Assembly: GCF_010726645.1 (NCBI RefSeq)
Contig: NZ_AP022563.1
Location: forward strand, 3,596,001 to 3,660,000
Origin: Mycolicibacterium duvalii
GTDB lineage: Bacteria; Actinomycetota; Actinomycetes; Mycobacteriales; Mycobacteriaceae
Direction of reading: 5' to 3'
Length of the DNA stretch: 64,000 nucleotides
Shown here: one piece after another, positions 15,174-22,509 of the stretch
How positions within the stretch are numbered: position 1 is the first letter of the stretch
Layout of the letters: every line of letters begins with the position of its first letter
The notes under the pieces: generated by a model
The model's input: only the letters and a program-made list of their open reading frames with translations
The model's database searches: none
What the model was told of the DNA's origin: nothing
Position numbers and translations under genes: made by a program

Positions 15174-15881
15174 TTAAGCCTCCGCAAAGTTGCGGGTGAC
15201 CGCCGGATCCACGGGGATGCCGGGGCCCGTAGTCGTCGACACCACGACCTTCTTCAGGTAGCGGCCCTTCGACGACGACGGCTTGGCGCGCAGGATCTCG
15301 TCGAGCGCGGCGCCGTAGTTCTCGGCCAGCGCCTTCTCGTCGAACGAGGCCTTGCCGATCACGAAGTGCAGGTTGGCCTGCTTGTCGACGCGGAAGTTGA
15401 TCTTGCCGCCCTTGATGTCGGCGACGGCCTTGGCGACGTCGGGCGTCACGGTGCCGGTCTTGGGGTTCGGCATCAGCCCGCGCGGACCGAGGATGCGAGC
15501 GATGCGGCCGACCTTGGCCATCTGATCCGGAGTCGCGATCGCGGCGTCGAAGTCGAGCATGCCGCCCTGGATCTGCTCGATGAGGTCGTCGCTGCCGACG
15601 ATGTCGGCGCCGGCGGCGGTCGCGGCTTCGGCCTTGTCGCCGACGGCGAACACCGCGACACGCGCGGTCTTTCCGGTGCCGTGCGGCAGGTTCACGGTGC
15701 CGCGCACCATCTGGTCGGCCTTGCGGGGGTCCACCCCGAGTCGGATCGCGACCTCCACGGTGGCGTCCTGCTTTGCCGACGACGTCTCCTTGGCCAGCTT
15801 CGCGGCCTCGAGCGGCGTGTACAGGCGGGTCTTGTCGACCTTCTCAGCGGCGGCGCGGTACGCCTTGCTGGTCTTGCTCAT
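15174..15881 (-). CDS. rplA: 50S ribosomal protein L1
   Basis: Encodes the 235-aa L1 protein of the ribosomal L1 stalk, which helps release deacylated tRNA. Characteristic segments are LYTPLEAAKLAKE at the N-terminus, the family signature IARILGPRGLMPNPKTGTVT (about residues 125-144), and KGRYLKKVVVSTTTGPGIPVD at the C-terminus. It is the last gene of secE-nusG-rplK-rplA, 65 bp after rplK, and is followed by a strong terminator. Length and sequence are normal for mycobacteria. Confidence 0.98.
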   Translation of the reverse strand: MSKTSKAYRAAAEKVDKTRLYTPLEAAKLAKETSSAKQDATVEVAIRLGVDPRKADQMVRGTVNLPHGTGKTARVAVFAVGDKAEAATAAGADIVGSDDLIEQIQGGMLDFDAAIATPDQMAKVGRIARILGPRGLMPNPKTGTVTPDVAKAVADIKGGKINFRVDKQANLHFVIGKASFDEKALAENYGAALDEILRAKPSSSKGRYLKKVVVSTTTGPGIPVDPAVTRNFAEA

Positions 15882-15946
15882 TTCATTTCTCCTTGTGTTC
15901 AGAAGTTGTGGTGCGGGCCGATGCCAGCCCTCCCACGAGATCCGCC

Positions 15947-16375
15947 TTATTCGACGGTGATCCCCATGGACCGGGCCGTGCCGGCGATGATCTTGGCGGC
16001 CTGGTCGATGTCGTTGGCGTTGAGATCTTCCTTCTTGGTCTCGGCGATCTCGCGCACCTGATCCCAGGTCACCTTCGCGACCTTGGTCTTGTGCGGCTCG
16101 CCCGAACCCTTCTGCACACCGGCGGCCTTGAGCAACAGCTTGGCGGCGGGCGGGGTCTTCAGAGCGAACGTGAAGCTGCGGTCCTCGTAGACGCTGATCT
16201 CGACGGGGATGACGTTGCCACGCTGCGACTCGGTCGCGGCGTTGTACGCCTTGCAGAACTCCATGATGTTGACGCCGTGCTGGCCGAGCGCGGGACCGAC
16301 CGGCGGGGCGGGGTTGGCCTGCCCGGCCTGGATCTGCAACTTGATCAGCCCGACGACCTTCTTCTTCGGGGGCAT
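15947..16375 (-). CDS. rplK: 50S ribosomal protein L11
   Basis: Encodes the 142-aa L11 protein, which binds the GTPase-associated region of 23S rRNA. It is needed for the stringent response and is the site of thiostrepton-type antibiotic action. Typical segments are VGLIKLQIQAGQANPAPPVGPALGQHGVNIMEFCKAYN (shown here as QANPAPPVGPALGQHGVNIM) at the N-terminus and the rRNA-binding C-terminal domain with GTARSMGITVE at the end. It lies between nusG (45 bp upstream) and rplA. Confidence 0.98.
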   Translation of the reverse strand: MPPKKKVVGLIKLQIQAGQANPAPPVGPALGQHGVNIMEFCKAYNAATESQRGNVIPVEISVYEDRSFTFALKTPPAAKLLLKAAGVQKGSGEPHKTKVAKVTWDQVREIAETKKEDLNANDIDQAAKIIAGTARSMGITVE

Positions 16376-16420
16376 GGCTGTGCTTTCCTTCTTTTCCTCA
16401 GGTGGGCTTGACGGCCCGCG

Positions 16421-17242
16421 TTAAATCTTGGCGACCTGGTTGAAGGTCAATTCGACCGGCGTCTCACGACCGAAGATCGACACCAGCACCTTGAGCTTCT
16501 GCTGTTCGGCGTTGACCTCGCTGATCGACGCCGGCAGCGTCGCGAACGGGCCGTCCATGACGGTGACCGACTCGCCGACCTCGAAGTCGACCTCGATGAC
16601 CGGACGCTCGATACCGCCGGCCTCGGCAGCGGCGGTGCTCGCCGCGGCCACCTTGCCGGCCTTCTTGGCCGGGGTCTGCGGCAGCAGGAACTTCACCACG
16701 TCGTCCAGCGACAACGGGGACGGCCGCGAGGTCGCGCCCACGAAGCCCGTGACGCCCGGCGTGTTGCGCACCGCACCCCACGACTCGTCGTTGAGCTCCA
16801 TGCGCACCAGGATGTAGCCCGGCAGCACCTTGCGGTTGACCTGCTTGCGCTGGCCGTTCTTGATCTCGGTGACCTCTTCGGTGGGCACCTCGACCTGGAA
16901 GATGTAGTCGCCGACGTCGAGGTTCTGCACGCGGGTCTCGAGGTTGGCCTTCACCTTGTTCTCGTAGCCGGCGTAGGAGTGGATGACGTACCAGTCGCCC
17001 GGCTTGAGGCGCAGCTCCTTCTTGAGCGCGACGGCCGGGTCCTCTTCTTCCTCGGGGATTTCTTCGGCACCAGCCGCGTCATCTTCGGCACCAGCCGCGT
17101 CATCTTCGGCACCGGCCGCGTCGGCACTGACCTCGGCGGGCGCGGCGTCCTCCTCGGTGCTCACGGCTTCCGCGTTGGCCTCGTCGACGTTCATGGTGTC
17201 GACGGTCTCGCCCGAGGGCGATTCGCCGTCGAAGCTAGTCAC
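16421..17242 (-). CDS. nusG: Transcription termination/antitermination factor NusG
   Basis: Encodes NusG, 273 aa, which binds RNA polymerase and couples transcription to translation and to Rho. The NGN domain starts near residue 78 (KPGDWYVIHSYAGYENKVKANLETR), and the KOW domain is at the C-terminus (GESVTVMDGPFATLPASISE). About 75 residues precede the NGN domain. They are highly acidic and contain the repeat DDAAGAE three times, encoded by a 21-bp tandem repeat; such acidic extensions are known in actinobacterial NusG. In mycobacteria NusG promotes rather than suppresses pausing. It is 49 bp downstream of secE. Confidence 0.97.
   Translation of the reverse strand: MTSFDGESPSGETVDTMNVDEANAEAVSTEEDAAPAEVSADAAGAEDDAAGAEDDAAGAEEIPEEEEDPAVALKKELRLKPGDWYVIHSYAGYENKVKANLETRVQNLDVGDYIFQVEVPTEEVTEIKNGQRKQVNRKVLPGYILVRMELNDESWGAVRNTPGVTGFVGATSRPSPLSLDDVVKFLLPQTPAKKAGKVAAASTAAAEAGGIERPVIEVDFEVGESVTVMDGPFATLPASISEVNAEQQKLKVLVSIFGRETPVELTFNQVAKI
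17061..17123 (-). repeat. 21-bp tandem repeat (3 units) in nusG
   Basis: Three nearly identical copies of TCTTCGGCACCAGCCGCGTC-A lie head to tail, the third with three changes. They encode the acidic heptapeptide DDAAGAE in the NusG N-terminal extension. Because each unit is seven codons, copy-number change would not disrupt the frame. Confidence 0.85.
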
Positions 17243-17291
17243 GTGTCAGTCCTCTCTGAAATATCGTTTCTGGCGCTCATCGGCACGGCGG

Positions 17292-17744
17292 TCAGCCGAA
17301 GATGATGCTCACCAGCTTCGCCAGACCCAGGTCCGCCAGGCCGATCATGGCCACCATGAACGCCAGGAACAGCAGCACCACGGTCGTGTAGGTGACCATC
17401 TGCTTGCGGTTCGGCCAGATGACCTTGCGCAGCTCGCCGATCACCTCGGCCAGGTAGTTGAAGACGAAGGTGAACGGATTGCGCGACGGCCCGTCCTTGG
17501 GCTTCTTGGCCGTCTTCTTCTTCCGCTTCGACCTGGGCCCGTCGCCGTCGTCCTTCGCGCCGGATGCGTCGGTCTCGGGTCCCGTGTCGGTGTCGTCGGT
17601 CTCGACGACCGCCGCGCCGCGCCGCGACCGCTTGCCCGTCGGGCGCAGCGGTCCGGTCACGACCGCGGTCTGGCTCCGGGTGTCACCGTCGCCGTCACCG
17701 GTCGGGGCGCCACTCTCGGTGCCTGCGTCGCGCTCGTCGCTCAC
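17292..17744 (-). CDS. secE: Preprotein translocase subunit SecE
   Basis: Predicted 150-aa membrane protein, the SecE subunit that stabilises SecY in the Sec translocon. The GTG at 17744 (VSDERDAGTES) is chosen because GGGAG lies 8 bases upstream and an ATG-like extension upstream would run into the tRNA. The conserved SecE region sits at residues 95-150: NPFTFVFNYLAEVIGELRKVIWPNRKQM, then one transmembrane helix (VVLLFLAFMVAMIGLADL). The first 90 residues are charged and low complexity, as in other mycobacterial SecE. It lies directly upstream of nusG. Confidence 0.95.
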   Translation of the reverse strand: MSDERDAGTESGAPTGDGDGDTRSQTAVVTGPLRPTGKRSRRGAAVVETDDTDTGPETDASGAKDDGDGPRSKRKKKTAKKPKDGPSRNPFTFVFNYLAEVIGELRKVIWPNRKQMVTYTTVVLLFLAFMVAMIGLADLGLAKLVSIIFG

Positions 17745-17835
17745 CGCATGCTCCCTTTTCTGGTCGTGTCGATCGCGGTCACCCCCCAGTATCCAGACCG
17801 GACGAGTTTCCACACTTGCCGAGTATTCAGTTGAG

Positions 17836-17908
<73 letters not shown>

Positions 17909-18049
17909 TCAGGGATGACCTGCGGGGCCCACACAATTTGCGCGCTCCCCGTTCGGTCGATCGAAGCCGACGGACAGCGCGCTTAAACTGGGAAAACCCC
18001 GAAGCCAGAGTGTAGCGCGCTGGCGGTCGGAGTTACTAATCGCCCGGCG

Positions 18050-18559
18050 CTACCCGGTCTCCGCCGTGCGGAGGACCTGCCCGGTCTCGGGATCCCACTT
18101 CACGGAGATGGAGTTGTCGCCTTCGTGGCCCATCAGCGTCGTGTAGGACTCCATCACGACGTCTCCGGCTGGGTCGGTCAACACGTTGCGCGTGGTCACG
18201 ATGTCCGCGCCGAACCGCTCGTCCACGGTCTCGATGTGCATCGTGCCCGAGAGCGCGTCACCCGCCTTGATCGGCCGGTGAAAGTGGAACTTCTGATCCA
18301 CCTGGACGATCTGCATGGTCTCCAGGCCGACGTCGACGTGCTGGAAGAAGTGGTTCTGGATCATGACCGCGAAGATCGACATGAATGTCAGTGGCGCGAT
18401 CAGCGACTCATGCCCCAGTTCGGCGGCAGCGGTCTCGTCCAGCGTGGCCGGATCGGTGACCTTGACGGACTTGGCGAACTGCCGGATCTGTTCGCGCCCC
18501 ACCACGAAGGTGTCGGGGTACTCCCAGACCATTCCGCGGATGTCAGTCTTGAGAGCCAT
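18050..18559 (-). CDS. hadC: (3R)-hydroxyacyl-ACP dehydratase subunit HadC
   Basis: Predicted 169-aa structural subunit of the FAS-II dehydratase, pairing with HadB to form the HadBC enzyme that acts on long meromycolate intermediates. It has a hot-dog fold with MaoC-N-like features (VWEYPDTFVVGREQIRQFAKSV, HESLIAPLTFMSIFAVM), as in HadA, and lacks the Asp/His catalytic pair, which is supplied by HadB. It is the third gene of hadA-hadB-hadC, three bases after hadB, and is followed by tRNA-Trp. Confidence 0.95.
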   Translation of the reverse strand: MALKTDIRGMVWEYPDTFVVGREQIRQFAKSVKVTDPATLDETAAAELGHESLIAPLTFMSIFAVMIQNHFFQHVDVGLETMQIVQVDQKFHFHRPIKAGDALSGTMHIETVDERFGADIVTTRNVLTDPAGDVVMESYTTLMGHEGDNSISVKWDPETGQVLRTAETG

Positions 18560-18562
18560 CGG

Positions 18563-18991
18563 TCACGCCAGCTTCGCGACGGCCACGGCACGACCGAAGA
18601 TCTTCTTGCCACCCGACGTCGCGCTCAGCGCGATGGTGACCGTCTTCGTCTCCGGGTCGGCGGACTTCACCCGGCCGTTGAAGACGATCTCGGCGCCCTT
18701 GCCGTCGTTGGGTACCGGCACCACCGCGGTGAATCGGACGTTGTACTCGGTGACCGCGGCCGGGTCGCCGACCCAGGAGGTGACGTAGCCGCCGCCCAGA
18801 CCCATCGTGAGCATGCCGTGGGCGATCGCGGTGTCCAGGCCGACCTGCTTGGCGATGTCGTCGTCCCAGTGGATCGGGTTCAGGTCGCCGCTCACTCCGG
18901 CGTAGTTGACCAGGTCAGCCCGGGTCAGCGGAATGACCTTTTCGGGCAGCTGATCGCCGACCTGTACCGAACTGAACTCACGCAGTGCCAT
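18563..18991 (-). CDS. hadB: (3R)-hydroxyacyl-ACP dehydratase catalytic subunit HadB
   Basis: Predicted 142-aa catalytic subunit shared by HadAB and HadBC, which dehydrate 3-hydroxyacyl-ACP in mycolic acid elongation. The hydratase-2 motif YAGVSGDLNPIHWDDDIAKQ (about residues 31-50) supplies the catalytic Asp and His. The ATG at 18991 (MALREFSSVQVGDQ) overlaps the end of hadA by 14 bp; the frame is open further upstream but that part is hadA in another frame. HadABC is known as the target of thiacetazone and isoxyl, which act on HadA. Confidence 0.96.
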   Translation of the reverse strand: MALREFSSVQVGDQLPEKVIPLTRADLVNYAGVSGDLNPIHWDDDIAKQVGLDTAIAHGMLTMGLGGGYVTSWVGDPAAVTEYNVRFTAVVPVPNDGKGAEIVFNGRVKSADPETKTVTIALSATSGGKKIFGRAVAVAKLA

Positions 18992-19457
18992 GTGAAAAGC
19001 CACTCTCCCCGTCTTCTTCGCTACGCCCCGCCAGGGTGGTGTAGCACTCCTGCACGACATCGCCGTTGGTGTTGCTGACGATGTTCTTGGTCACGATGAT
19101 GTCGGTGCCGTGGGCCTGGCGGACCGAGTCGACCCACACGTCGCAGTAGAGCTCGTCGCCGGCCCGGACGGGACGGACGAATTTCAGCACCTGGTCGACC
19201 TGGACGATCTGCGCGTCGGAGATCGCGATGTTGTGAGCCTTGAACATCGCCAGCTGCGCCGTGTAACCGAACACCGAGATGAAGGTCAGCGGCGCCAGCA
19301 ACGCGTCATGGCCGAGCTCCGCGGCCGCGTCCTCGTCGAAGAACGCGGCGTCGTCGTTCTTGACCGCAGTGGCGTACTCGCGGATCTTCTCGCGACCCAC
19401 GACGTAGCGGTCGGGATAGCGGTAGTGCGCCCCGACCAGTCCGTCCAGAAATGACAC
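18978..19457 (-). CDS. hadA: (3R)-hydroxyacyl-ACP dehydratase subunit HadA
   Basis: Predicted 159-aa substrate-binding subunit of the FAS-II dehydratase HadAB. The start is a GTG at 19457 (VSFLDGLVGAHYRYPD). The hot-dog fold lacks catalytic residues. A Cys occurs at YCDVWVD, and family Cys61, the known site of thiacetazone/isoxyl adducts, is not in its usual segment here: LLAPLTFISVFGYT has no Cys. It is the first gene of hadABC and starts 31 bp after rpmG, so ribosome biogenesis and fatty acid elongation genes are probably on the same transcript. Confidence 0.94.
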   Translation of the reverse strand: MSFLDGLVGAHYRYPDRYVVGREKIREYATAVKNDDAAFFDEDAAAELGHDALLAPLTFISVFGYTAQLAMFKAHNIAISDAQIVQVDQVLKFVRPVRAGDELYCDVWVDSVRQAHGTDIIVTKNIVSNTNGDVVQECYTTLAGRSEEDGESGFSHGTA

Positions 19458-19487
19458 GAGTGTTGAAAGCGGGTGCCGTCGGGTCGC

Positions 19488-19655
19488 CTAGCGCGACTCT
19501 TTGTGCGGCTGGTGCTTGCCGCAGTTGGGGCAGAACTTCTTGATCTCGAGCCGGTCGGGATCGTTGCGACGGTTCTTCTTCGTGATGTAGTTACGGTGCT
19601 TGCACACCTCGCAGGCCAACGTGATCTTGGGCCGTACGTCAGTACTGGACGCCAC
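19488..19655 (-). CDS. rpmG: 50S ribosomal protein L33, zinc-binding form
   Basis: Encodes a 55-aa L33. The start is a GTG at 19655 (VASSTDVRPKITLACEVCKH) with GAAGG-type purines upstream. Four Cys in CEVC and CPNC form the zinc ribbon of the C+ type, matching mycobacterial RpmG2. The conserved segment YITKKNRRNDPDRLEIKKF is intact. It lies between tRNA-Met and hadA on the minus strand, the conserved mycobacterial arrangement. Zinc-free paralogues usually sit elsewhere under Zur control, and none is visible here. Confidence 0.96.
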   Translation of the reverse strand: MASSTDVRPKITLACEVCKHRNYITKKNRRNDPDRLEIKKFCPNCGKHQPHKESR

Positions 19656-19695
19656 CTTCGGTGCCTCGTTTCAGAGCTCGGTTCTTCTCTACTTG

Positions 19696-19769
19696 TAGCG
19701 GTGGGGGGGCTCGATCCCCCGACCTCACGATTATGAGTCGTGCGCTCTAACCAGCTGAGCTACACCGCC
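19696..19769 (-). tRNA. tRNA-Met (CAT), elongator type
   Basis: The 74-base minus-strand cloverleaf has acceptor GGCGGTG/CACCGCT with discriminator A, D-arm GCTC...GAGC, anticodon stem/loop CACGA-CTCATAA-TCGTG, and a T-arm with GATCGAG. The first base is G and pairs, unlike the C1-A72 mismatch of initiator tRNA. Isoleucine-2 tRNA also reads CAT before modification, but the body matches mycobacterial elongator Met. Confidence 0.93.
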
Positions 19770-19818
19770 CCGACGGAGCCAGGCTGGGAGCTGTCGGGCG
19801 CTCCGCCCGTTTCCACCG

Positions 19819-19891
19819 AGCCCCCTAACGGAATCGAACCGTTGACCTTTTCCTTACCATGGAAACGCTCTGCCGACTGAGCTAAGGGGGC
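19819..19891 (-). tRNA. tRNA-Thr (GGT)
   Basis: The 73-base minus-strand cloverleaf has acceptor GCCCCCT/AGGGGGC with discriminator T, D-arm GCTC...GAGC, anticodon stem TTTCC/GGAAA with loop ATGGTAA giving GGT, and a T-arm with TTCGATT. It is the first gene of the tRNA-Thr, tRNA-Met, rpmG, hadABC cluster. Confidence 0.96.
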
Positions 19892-19935
19892 CTGTCACTG
19901 CGCTCGACACTGCGCACCAGCGCCGAGCCTTAAAG

Positions 19936-19965
19936 AGGGTACATTCTCACCGATTCGGACGCCAA
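19936..19965 (-). promoter_or_regulatory. Predicted promoter of the tRNA-Thr/tRNA-Met/rpmG/had cluster
   Basis: On the minus strand TTGGCG (19965-19960) and TACCCT (19941-19936) are separated by 18 bp, about 45 bases upstream of tRNA-Thr. It matches the housekeeping consensus well and is the only good candidate for the cluster. Confidence 0.5.
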
Positions 19966-20018
19966 ACCGCTGGTCATCCGCGCCGGGAAGCAGCCGAAAC
20001 GGCTGATCTCCACTGGTT

Positions 20019-20024
20019 TACCCT
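20019..20024 (+). promoter_or_regulatory. -10 box of a probably leaderless mRNA
   Basis: TACCCT lies 7 bases before the ATG at 20032. Transcription from this box would begin at or next to the start codon. No Shine-Dalgarno sequence is present, which also fits a leaderless transcript. Confidence 0.45.
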
Positions 20025-20031
20025 GACGGAC

Positions 20032-20748
20032 ATGGCTGACTCCGACCGCCTCTACTTCCGCCAATTGCTCTCGGGCCGTGATTTCGCGGTGGGCGACATG
20101 ATCGCCCAGCAGATGCGCAACTTCGCCTACCTGATCGGCGACCGGGAGACCGGCGACGCCGTGGTGGTCGATCCCGCCTATGCGGCGCAGGATCTGGTCG
20201 ACGCCCTGGAGGCCGACGGCATGCACCTGTCGGGGGTGCTGGTCACCCATCACCACCCCGACCACGTCGGCGGCTCGATGATGGGCTTCGAACTCAGAGG
20301 ACTGGCCGAGCTGTTGGAGCGGGTCAGCGTGCCGGTACACGTCAACACCCACGAGGCGGACTGGGTGTCGCGGATCACCGGGATCGCGCCCAGCGAGCTG
20401 ACCGAACACCGGCACGGCGACCGGGTCAGCGTCGGGCAGATCGACATCGAGCTGTTGCACACCCCGGGCCACACGCCGGGCAGCCAGTGCTTCCTGCTCG
20501 ACGGTCGACTCGTCGCCGGCGACACCCTGTTCCTCGACGGCTGCGGGCGCACCGACTTTCCGGGCGGCAATGCCGACGACATGTTCCGCAGCCTGCAGGC
20601 GCTCGCGCAGCTGCCCGGGGACCCCACCGTGTTCCCGGGCCATTGGTACTCCGCGGAACCCAGCGCACCGCTGGAACAGGTGCGTCAGACCAACTACGTC
20701 TACCGCGCCGGCAATCTGGACCAGTGGCGCATGCTGATGGGCGGCTGA
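20032..20748 (+). CDS. Metallo-beta-lactamase-fold hydrolase (glyoxalase II-like)
   Basis: Predicted 238-aa cytoplasmic zinc hydrolase, matching the position of Rv0634c. Metal ligands are in THHHPDHVGG (about residues 76-85), HTPGHTPGSQ (about 143-152), the Asp in LVAGDTLFLDGCGRTD, and the last His in VFPGHWYS. The family includes glyoxalase II, persulfide dioxygenases and other thioester hydrolases, and the exact substrate cannot be set from sequence. It is probably leaderless and divergent from the tRNA cluster, with echA3 following 49 bp downstream. Confidence 0.85.
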   Translation: MADSDRLYFRQLLSGRDFAVGDMIAQQMRNFAYLIGDRETGDAVVVDPAYAAQDLVDALEADGMHLSGVLVTHHHPDHVGGSMMGFELRGLAELLERVSVPVHVNTHEADWVSRITGIAPSELTEHRHGDRVSVGQIDIELLHTPGHTPGSQCFLLDGRLVAGDTLFLDGCGRTDFPGGNADDMFRSLQALAQLPGDPTVFPGHWYSAEPSAPLEQVRQTNYVYRAGNLDQWRMLMGG

Positions 20749-20797
20749 CGAGCCCGGCGCTGCTAGGTTCGTTGCGACCCGCCATCCGAGGAGAAGC

Positions 20798-21514
20798 ATG
20801 AGCAGCAACGTCGCCTACGAAGTCGCCGACTCGGTGGCCACTGTCACCCTCGACGACGGCAAGGTCAACGTCCTTGGACCTGCGATGCAGGCCGCGGTCC
20901 ACGAAGCCCTCGACCGGGCCGAGGCGGACAAGGCCAAAGCCGTCGTGCTGGCCGGGAACTCGCGGGTCTTCAGCGGTGGCTTCGACCTGTCGATCTTTCA
21001 GTCCGGTGACCCCGATGCGGCGCTCGGCATGCTCGCCGGGGGCTTCGAGCTCGCGGTGCGAACCCTGACGTTTCCGGTGCCGGTGGTGATCGCCGCGACC
21101 GGGCCGGCGATCGCGATGGGCTCGTTTCTGTTGATGGCGGCTGATCACCGGGTGGGCGGACCGAAGACGCGGTGTCAGGCCATCGAGGTCGCGATCGGCA
21201 TGGTGATTCCCAACGCGGCGCTGGAGCTGATGCGGATGCGGCTGACCCCGGCGGCGTTCGACCGGGCAGCCAATCTGGCGGTGACCTTCGTCGGTGACGA
21301 AGCTATCCACGCCGGCTGGCTCGACGAAATCGTCGAGGCCGATCAGGTTCTCGCCCGCGCCCAGCACGTCGCGCAGGAAGCCGCGACCGGGCTGCAGGCC
21401 GGTGCGCACCTGGCCACCAAGCTCAAGGCCCGACACGGCGCGCTGACCGCGATCCGCGCCGGAATCGACGGGCTGGCAGCAGAGTTCGCGCTGGGCGGTT
21501 CGACCGAGCGGTGA
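20798..21514 (+). CDS. echA3: Enoyl-CoA hydratase/isomerase family protein EchA3
   Basis: Predicted 238-aa crotonase-fold protein matching EchA3 (Rv0632c) by sequence and synteny with recC. The oxyanion-hole elements are ALVVL-like AVVLAGNSRVFSGGFDLS (about residues 48-65) and the second glycine-rich loop ATGPAIAMGSFLLMAADHR. The first catalytic Glu of true enoyl-CoA hydratases is not obvious, while EVAIGMVIP provides one candidate acidic residue, so hydratase activity is uncertain. GAGGAG lies six bases before the ATG. The stop overlaps the GTG of the CorA gene (GTGA). Confidence 0.86.
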   Translation: MSSNVAYEVADSVATVTLDDGKVNVLGPAMQAAVHEALDRAEADKAKAVVLAGNSRVFSGGFDLSIFQSGDPDAALGMLAGGFELAVRTLTFPVPVVIAATGPAIAMGSFLLMAADHRVGGPKTRCQAIEVAIGMVIPNAALELMRMRLTPAAFDRAANLAVTFVGDEAIHAGWLDEIVEADQVLARAQHVAQEAATGLQAGAHLATKLKARHGALTAIRAGIDGLAAEFALGGSTER

Positions 21515-22509
21515 CCCACATCCGTGGCCGGATCTGGGTGGACGGCCAGCCTCGCGACGGGTTCGACTTCTTCGCCCTGTCGGAGTATCTGGCCACCGAG
21601 AACACGCTGGCCTGGTGTGACATCGACGCCCCCGACCACGCCACGCTCAGAGATCTCGCCCACGAGATCGGGCTCAACGAGTGGGCGGTCGAGGACACGC
21701 TGGCCGAGGCGGAGCGCACCAAGGCCATGGTGTACAAGACGCACACGTTCTTCACGGTGTACGGGGTGACCGTCAGCCAAGCCCCGCTGACCGCCGAGTT
21801 CTCCGAATCCCTGTTGACCATGCACCGCATCTCGGTGTTCGTGCTGCCGCGCGGCGTGATCACGGTGCGGTTGGGGTCGGGCTACGACATCGAGCAGGTG
21901 TCGCGACGGTTCGACGAGCTCGGCGGCCAGAAGTACGGGGCCGGCGCACTCGTGCACGGCCTGCTCGACGTCGTGGTCGACGGTCACTTCGACGCCGTAC
22001 AGGCACTCGACGACGCCATCGAGAGCCTCGAGGACGATCTGTTCGCCGAGCGTGCACCGCGCAAAGGTGTGCAGCGCAAGACGTTCCAGCTGCGCAAGGA
22101 TCTGGTCGCGCTGCGCCGCGCGGTGCTGCCGATGCGTGAGGTGGTCACCGTGATCCAGCACCGCAGGATGGACGCGACCAGCACCGCCGTCGAGCTCGAC
22201 CCGGTCTATGCCGACCTGTACGACCACGTGCTGCGGGTCTCCGAGTGGACGGAGTCGTTGCGCGACATGATCACCACGGTGTTCGAGACCAACCTCAGTT
22301 TGCAGGATGCCCGGCTCAACATCGTGATGAAGAAGCTCACCGGGTGGGCGGCGATCATCGCCGTCCCCACCGCCATCACCGGCTACTACGGCCAGAACCT
22401 GGCCTATCCGGGCGTGAACACCGTCGGCGGCTTCGTGGTCAGCAGCGCCCTGATCGTGGTGCTGGTGGTGGTGTTGTACTTGACGTTCAAGAAGCGGGAT
22501 TGGCTGTAG
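21511..22509 (+). CDS. CorA-family divalent metal transporter
   Basis: Predicted 332-aa inner-membrane channel/transporter for Mg2+, or Co2+/Ni2+. It has the long cytoplasmic N-terminal domain, the stalk helix (RKDLVALRRAVLPMREVVTVI), and two C-terminal transmembrane helices (WAAIIAVPTAITGYYG and FVVSSALIVVLVVVLYLTF). The selectivity loop between them reads YYGQNLAYPG. This is a variant of the usual GMN signature, with Gln replacing Met. The GTG start overlaps the echA3 stop. The 3' end overlaps the convergent FAD reductase gene by 23 bp. Confidence 0.88.
   Translation: MTHIRGRIWVDGQPRDGFDFFALSEYLATENTLAWCDIDAPDHATLRDLAHEIGLNEWAVEDTLAEAERTKAMVYKTHTFFTVYGVTVSQAPLTAEFSESLLTMHRISVFVLPRGVITVRLGSGYDIEQVSRRFDELGGQKYGAGALVHGLLDVVVDGHFDAVQALDDAIESLEDDLFAERAPRKGVQRKTFQLRKDLVALRRAVLPMREVVTVIQHRRMDATSTAVELDPVYADLYDHVLRVSEWTESLRDMITTVFETNLSLQDARLNIVMKKLTGWAAIIAVPTAITGYYGQNLAYPGVNTVGGFVVSSALIVVLVVVLYLTFKKRDWL

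Noticed and set aside
19696..19769. tRNA-Ile2 (CAT) as alternative for the Met tRNA
   Set aside because: The acceptor stem and body match mycobacterial elongator tRNA-Met; the Ile2 type normally has a different acceptor (GGGCC-like).
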